Assembly (NCBI GenBank): GCA_003510895.1 | Contig: DOKE01000023.1 | Coordinates: 1 to 5,099 of the forward strand | Origin: Candidatus Moraniibacteriota bacterium | GTDB lineage: Bacteria; Patescibacteriota; Minisyncoccia; Moranbacterales; GWC2-37-73 | Direction: 5' to 3' | Length of the DNA: 5,099 nucleotides | Made by a program: the position numbers and the translations under genes | In this document: positions 4,201 to 5,099 of the stretch, piece after piece | Layout: the number at the start of each line of letters is the position of its first letter | Numbering within the stretch: the stretch's first letter is position 1 | Notes under the pieces: generated by a model | Seen by the model: only the letters and a program-made list of their open reading frames with translations | Databases searched by the model: none | Told to the model about the DNA's origin: nothing

Positions 4201-5099
4201 ATGAGATTCATAGACCTATTCAAATTATCAACCAGAATGTTTAAAGCGAGAACCTCTCGAACGCTTTTAACTGTTTTGGGTATGAGCATAGGTATTGCGG
4301 CTATTTTATTTTTAGTATCATTGGGAGAAGGACTCAGGAGCACTTTATTGGAACGTATCACCACTTCCGACTCTCTTTTGACTCTGGATATTTCAGAAGC
4401 TAAGTCGGGAATAATCAGTCTTAATAGGGAAATTATAAAAAAACTTGAAGAAATGCCGGGAGTGGAAGAAGTTAGTCCAGCTTTTCAAATAAATGCACAG
4501 GGTCATATTGAAGACTTGTCGGCTGATCTTGTAACCTTTGGAACAAAACCTTCGTTTTTGAAATTGGGTGGATATAAAGCCAGTAAGGGAAATCTTTTGA
4601 ATGACACTGATCCGAATGGAATAATTATAAATTCCGCTGTGGCTCAATTGTTTGGAAAAACAACCGATGATTTGATGGGCAAAGAAATGACGTTTACTTT
4701 TTTTGTTCCCAAGTCGGAAGATGTCGAGGGCAATCTTCAGAGTAATTTTGAATTAGTGAAAGATGAGAAAAAATATAAAATAATCGGAGTGATTGAGGGA
4801 GAAGATAATGTTGTTTACATAAATTCATCTTCTTTGGAATATTTGAATATTGAAAAATACGGGCAGGTGAAAGTTAAGTCGCGCAACACAACAGAGATGA
4901 ATGTGATCAGAGATTCAATTTTGGAACAAGGACTTTTGGTCTCGTCTCTTTCTGACACGGTTGATCAAGCCAATCAAATATTCAGCGTGGTGCGTATTAT
5001 TCTGATGCTTTTTGGAACTATTGCTTTGGTGGTTTCTGCTATCGGTATGTTCAACACAATGACTATTACGTTACTGGAAAGAACGGAAGAAATTGGAAT
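4201..5099 (+). CDS. MacB/FtsX-like ABC transporter permease (3' end outside window)
   Basis: The frame is open from ATG 4201 to the window end, giving 299 complete codons without a stop. Residues about 18-42 (TLLTVLGMSIGIAAILFLVS) form the first membrane segment, with a short basic cytoplasmic N-terminus. Residues about 43-258 are an extracytoplasmic domain of MacB periplasmic-core type, including MPGVEEVSP (85-93), VTFGTKPSFLKL (111-122) and IINSAVAQLFG (142-152). Residues about 260-285 form the second membrane segment, and LLERTEEIG matches the conserved cytoplasmic motif after that segment in MacB/LolC/FtsX permeases. Two more membrane segments and the C-terminus are expected beyond the window. 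It is the partner of the ATPase ending at 4190. Such pairs move lipoproteins, peptides, lipids or drugs by a mechanotransmission-like cycle; the substrate here is unknown. The leader is the same A-rich, Shine-Dalgarno-free type as for the ATPase. Confidence 0.9.
   Translation, partial: MRFIDLFKLSTRMFKARTSRTLLTVLGMSIGIAAILFLVSLGEGLRSTLLERITTSDSLLTLDISEAKSGIISLNREIIKKLEEMPGVEEVSPAFQINAQGHIEDLSADLVTFGTKPSFLKLGGYKASKGNLLNDTDPNGIIINSAVAQLFGKTTDDLMGKEMTFTFFVPKSEDVEGNLQSNFELVKDEKKYKIIGVIEGEDNVVYINSSSLEYLNIEKYGQVKVKSRNTTEMNVIRDSILEQGLLVSSLSDTVDQANQIFSVVRIILMLFGTIALVVSAIGMFNTMTITLLERTEEIG

Noticed and set aside
1..5099. CRISPR array, tRNA or rRNA gene, transposase or integrase
   Set aside because: No regularly spaced direct repeats, cloverleaf-like sequence, rRNA-like stretch or recombinase motif was seen on either strand.

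Overview
The window looks like chromosomal DNA of a small-genome, AT-rich bacterium, most likely of the Candidate Phyla Radiation (Patescibacteria, Parcubacteria-like). This is inferred from A/T-rich coding sequence (20 of 60 bases are G/C at 1681-1740), plus-strand starts without a Shine-Dalgarno site, and a Bro-N/DinD-like protein and a MacB-like ABC ATPase with a long C-terminal extension, both of a form I associate with these genomes. No taxonomic marker is present, so this remains an inference.

Region 1-610 is a compact minus-strand unit unlike the rest. It has an almost consensus sigma70 promoter (582-554), a strong AGGAGG ribosome binding site (506-500), a small lipoprotein gene (491-146) broken by a one-base frame change just after the lipobox cysteine, and an intrinsic terminator (117-90). 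The coding part is G/C-rich (38 of 60 bases at 181-240), and imperfect inverted repeats lie at 63-85 and 590-608. It looks like an acquired, self-contained expression cassette.

Region 611-733 is the divergent intergenic segment. It holds an extended -10 promoter whose start region is covered by a 34-bp palindrome (690-723). This drives a Bro-N protein with a DinD-like C-terminal part (734-1570). Auto-regulation through the palindrome is the natural guess.

From 1653 to the end run housekeeping and transport genes on the plus strand. Tgt (1653-2786) is a full-length tRNA-guanine transglycosylase with all catalytic and zinc residues. An ABC ATPase (2880-4190) and a MacB/FtsX-type permease (4201 to beyond the window end) lie 10 bases apart and should form one transporter. 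The ATPase carries a C-terminal region of about 200 residues containing two copies of an 85-residue repeat, which is the least explained protein feature here.

No RNA genes, CRISPR array, insertion sequence or complete mobile element was recognised.
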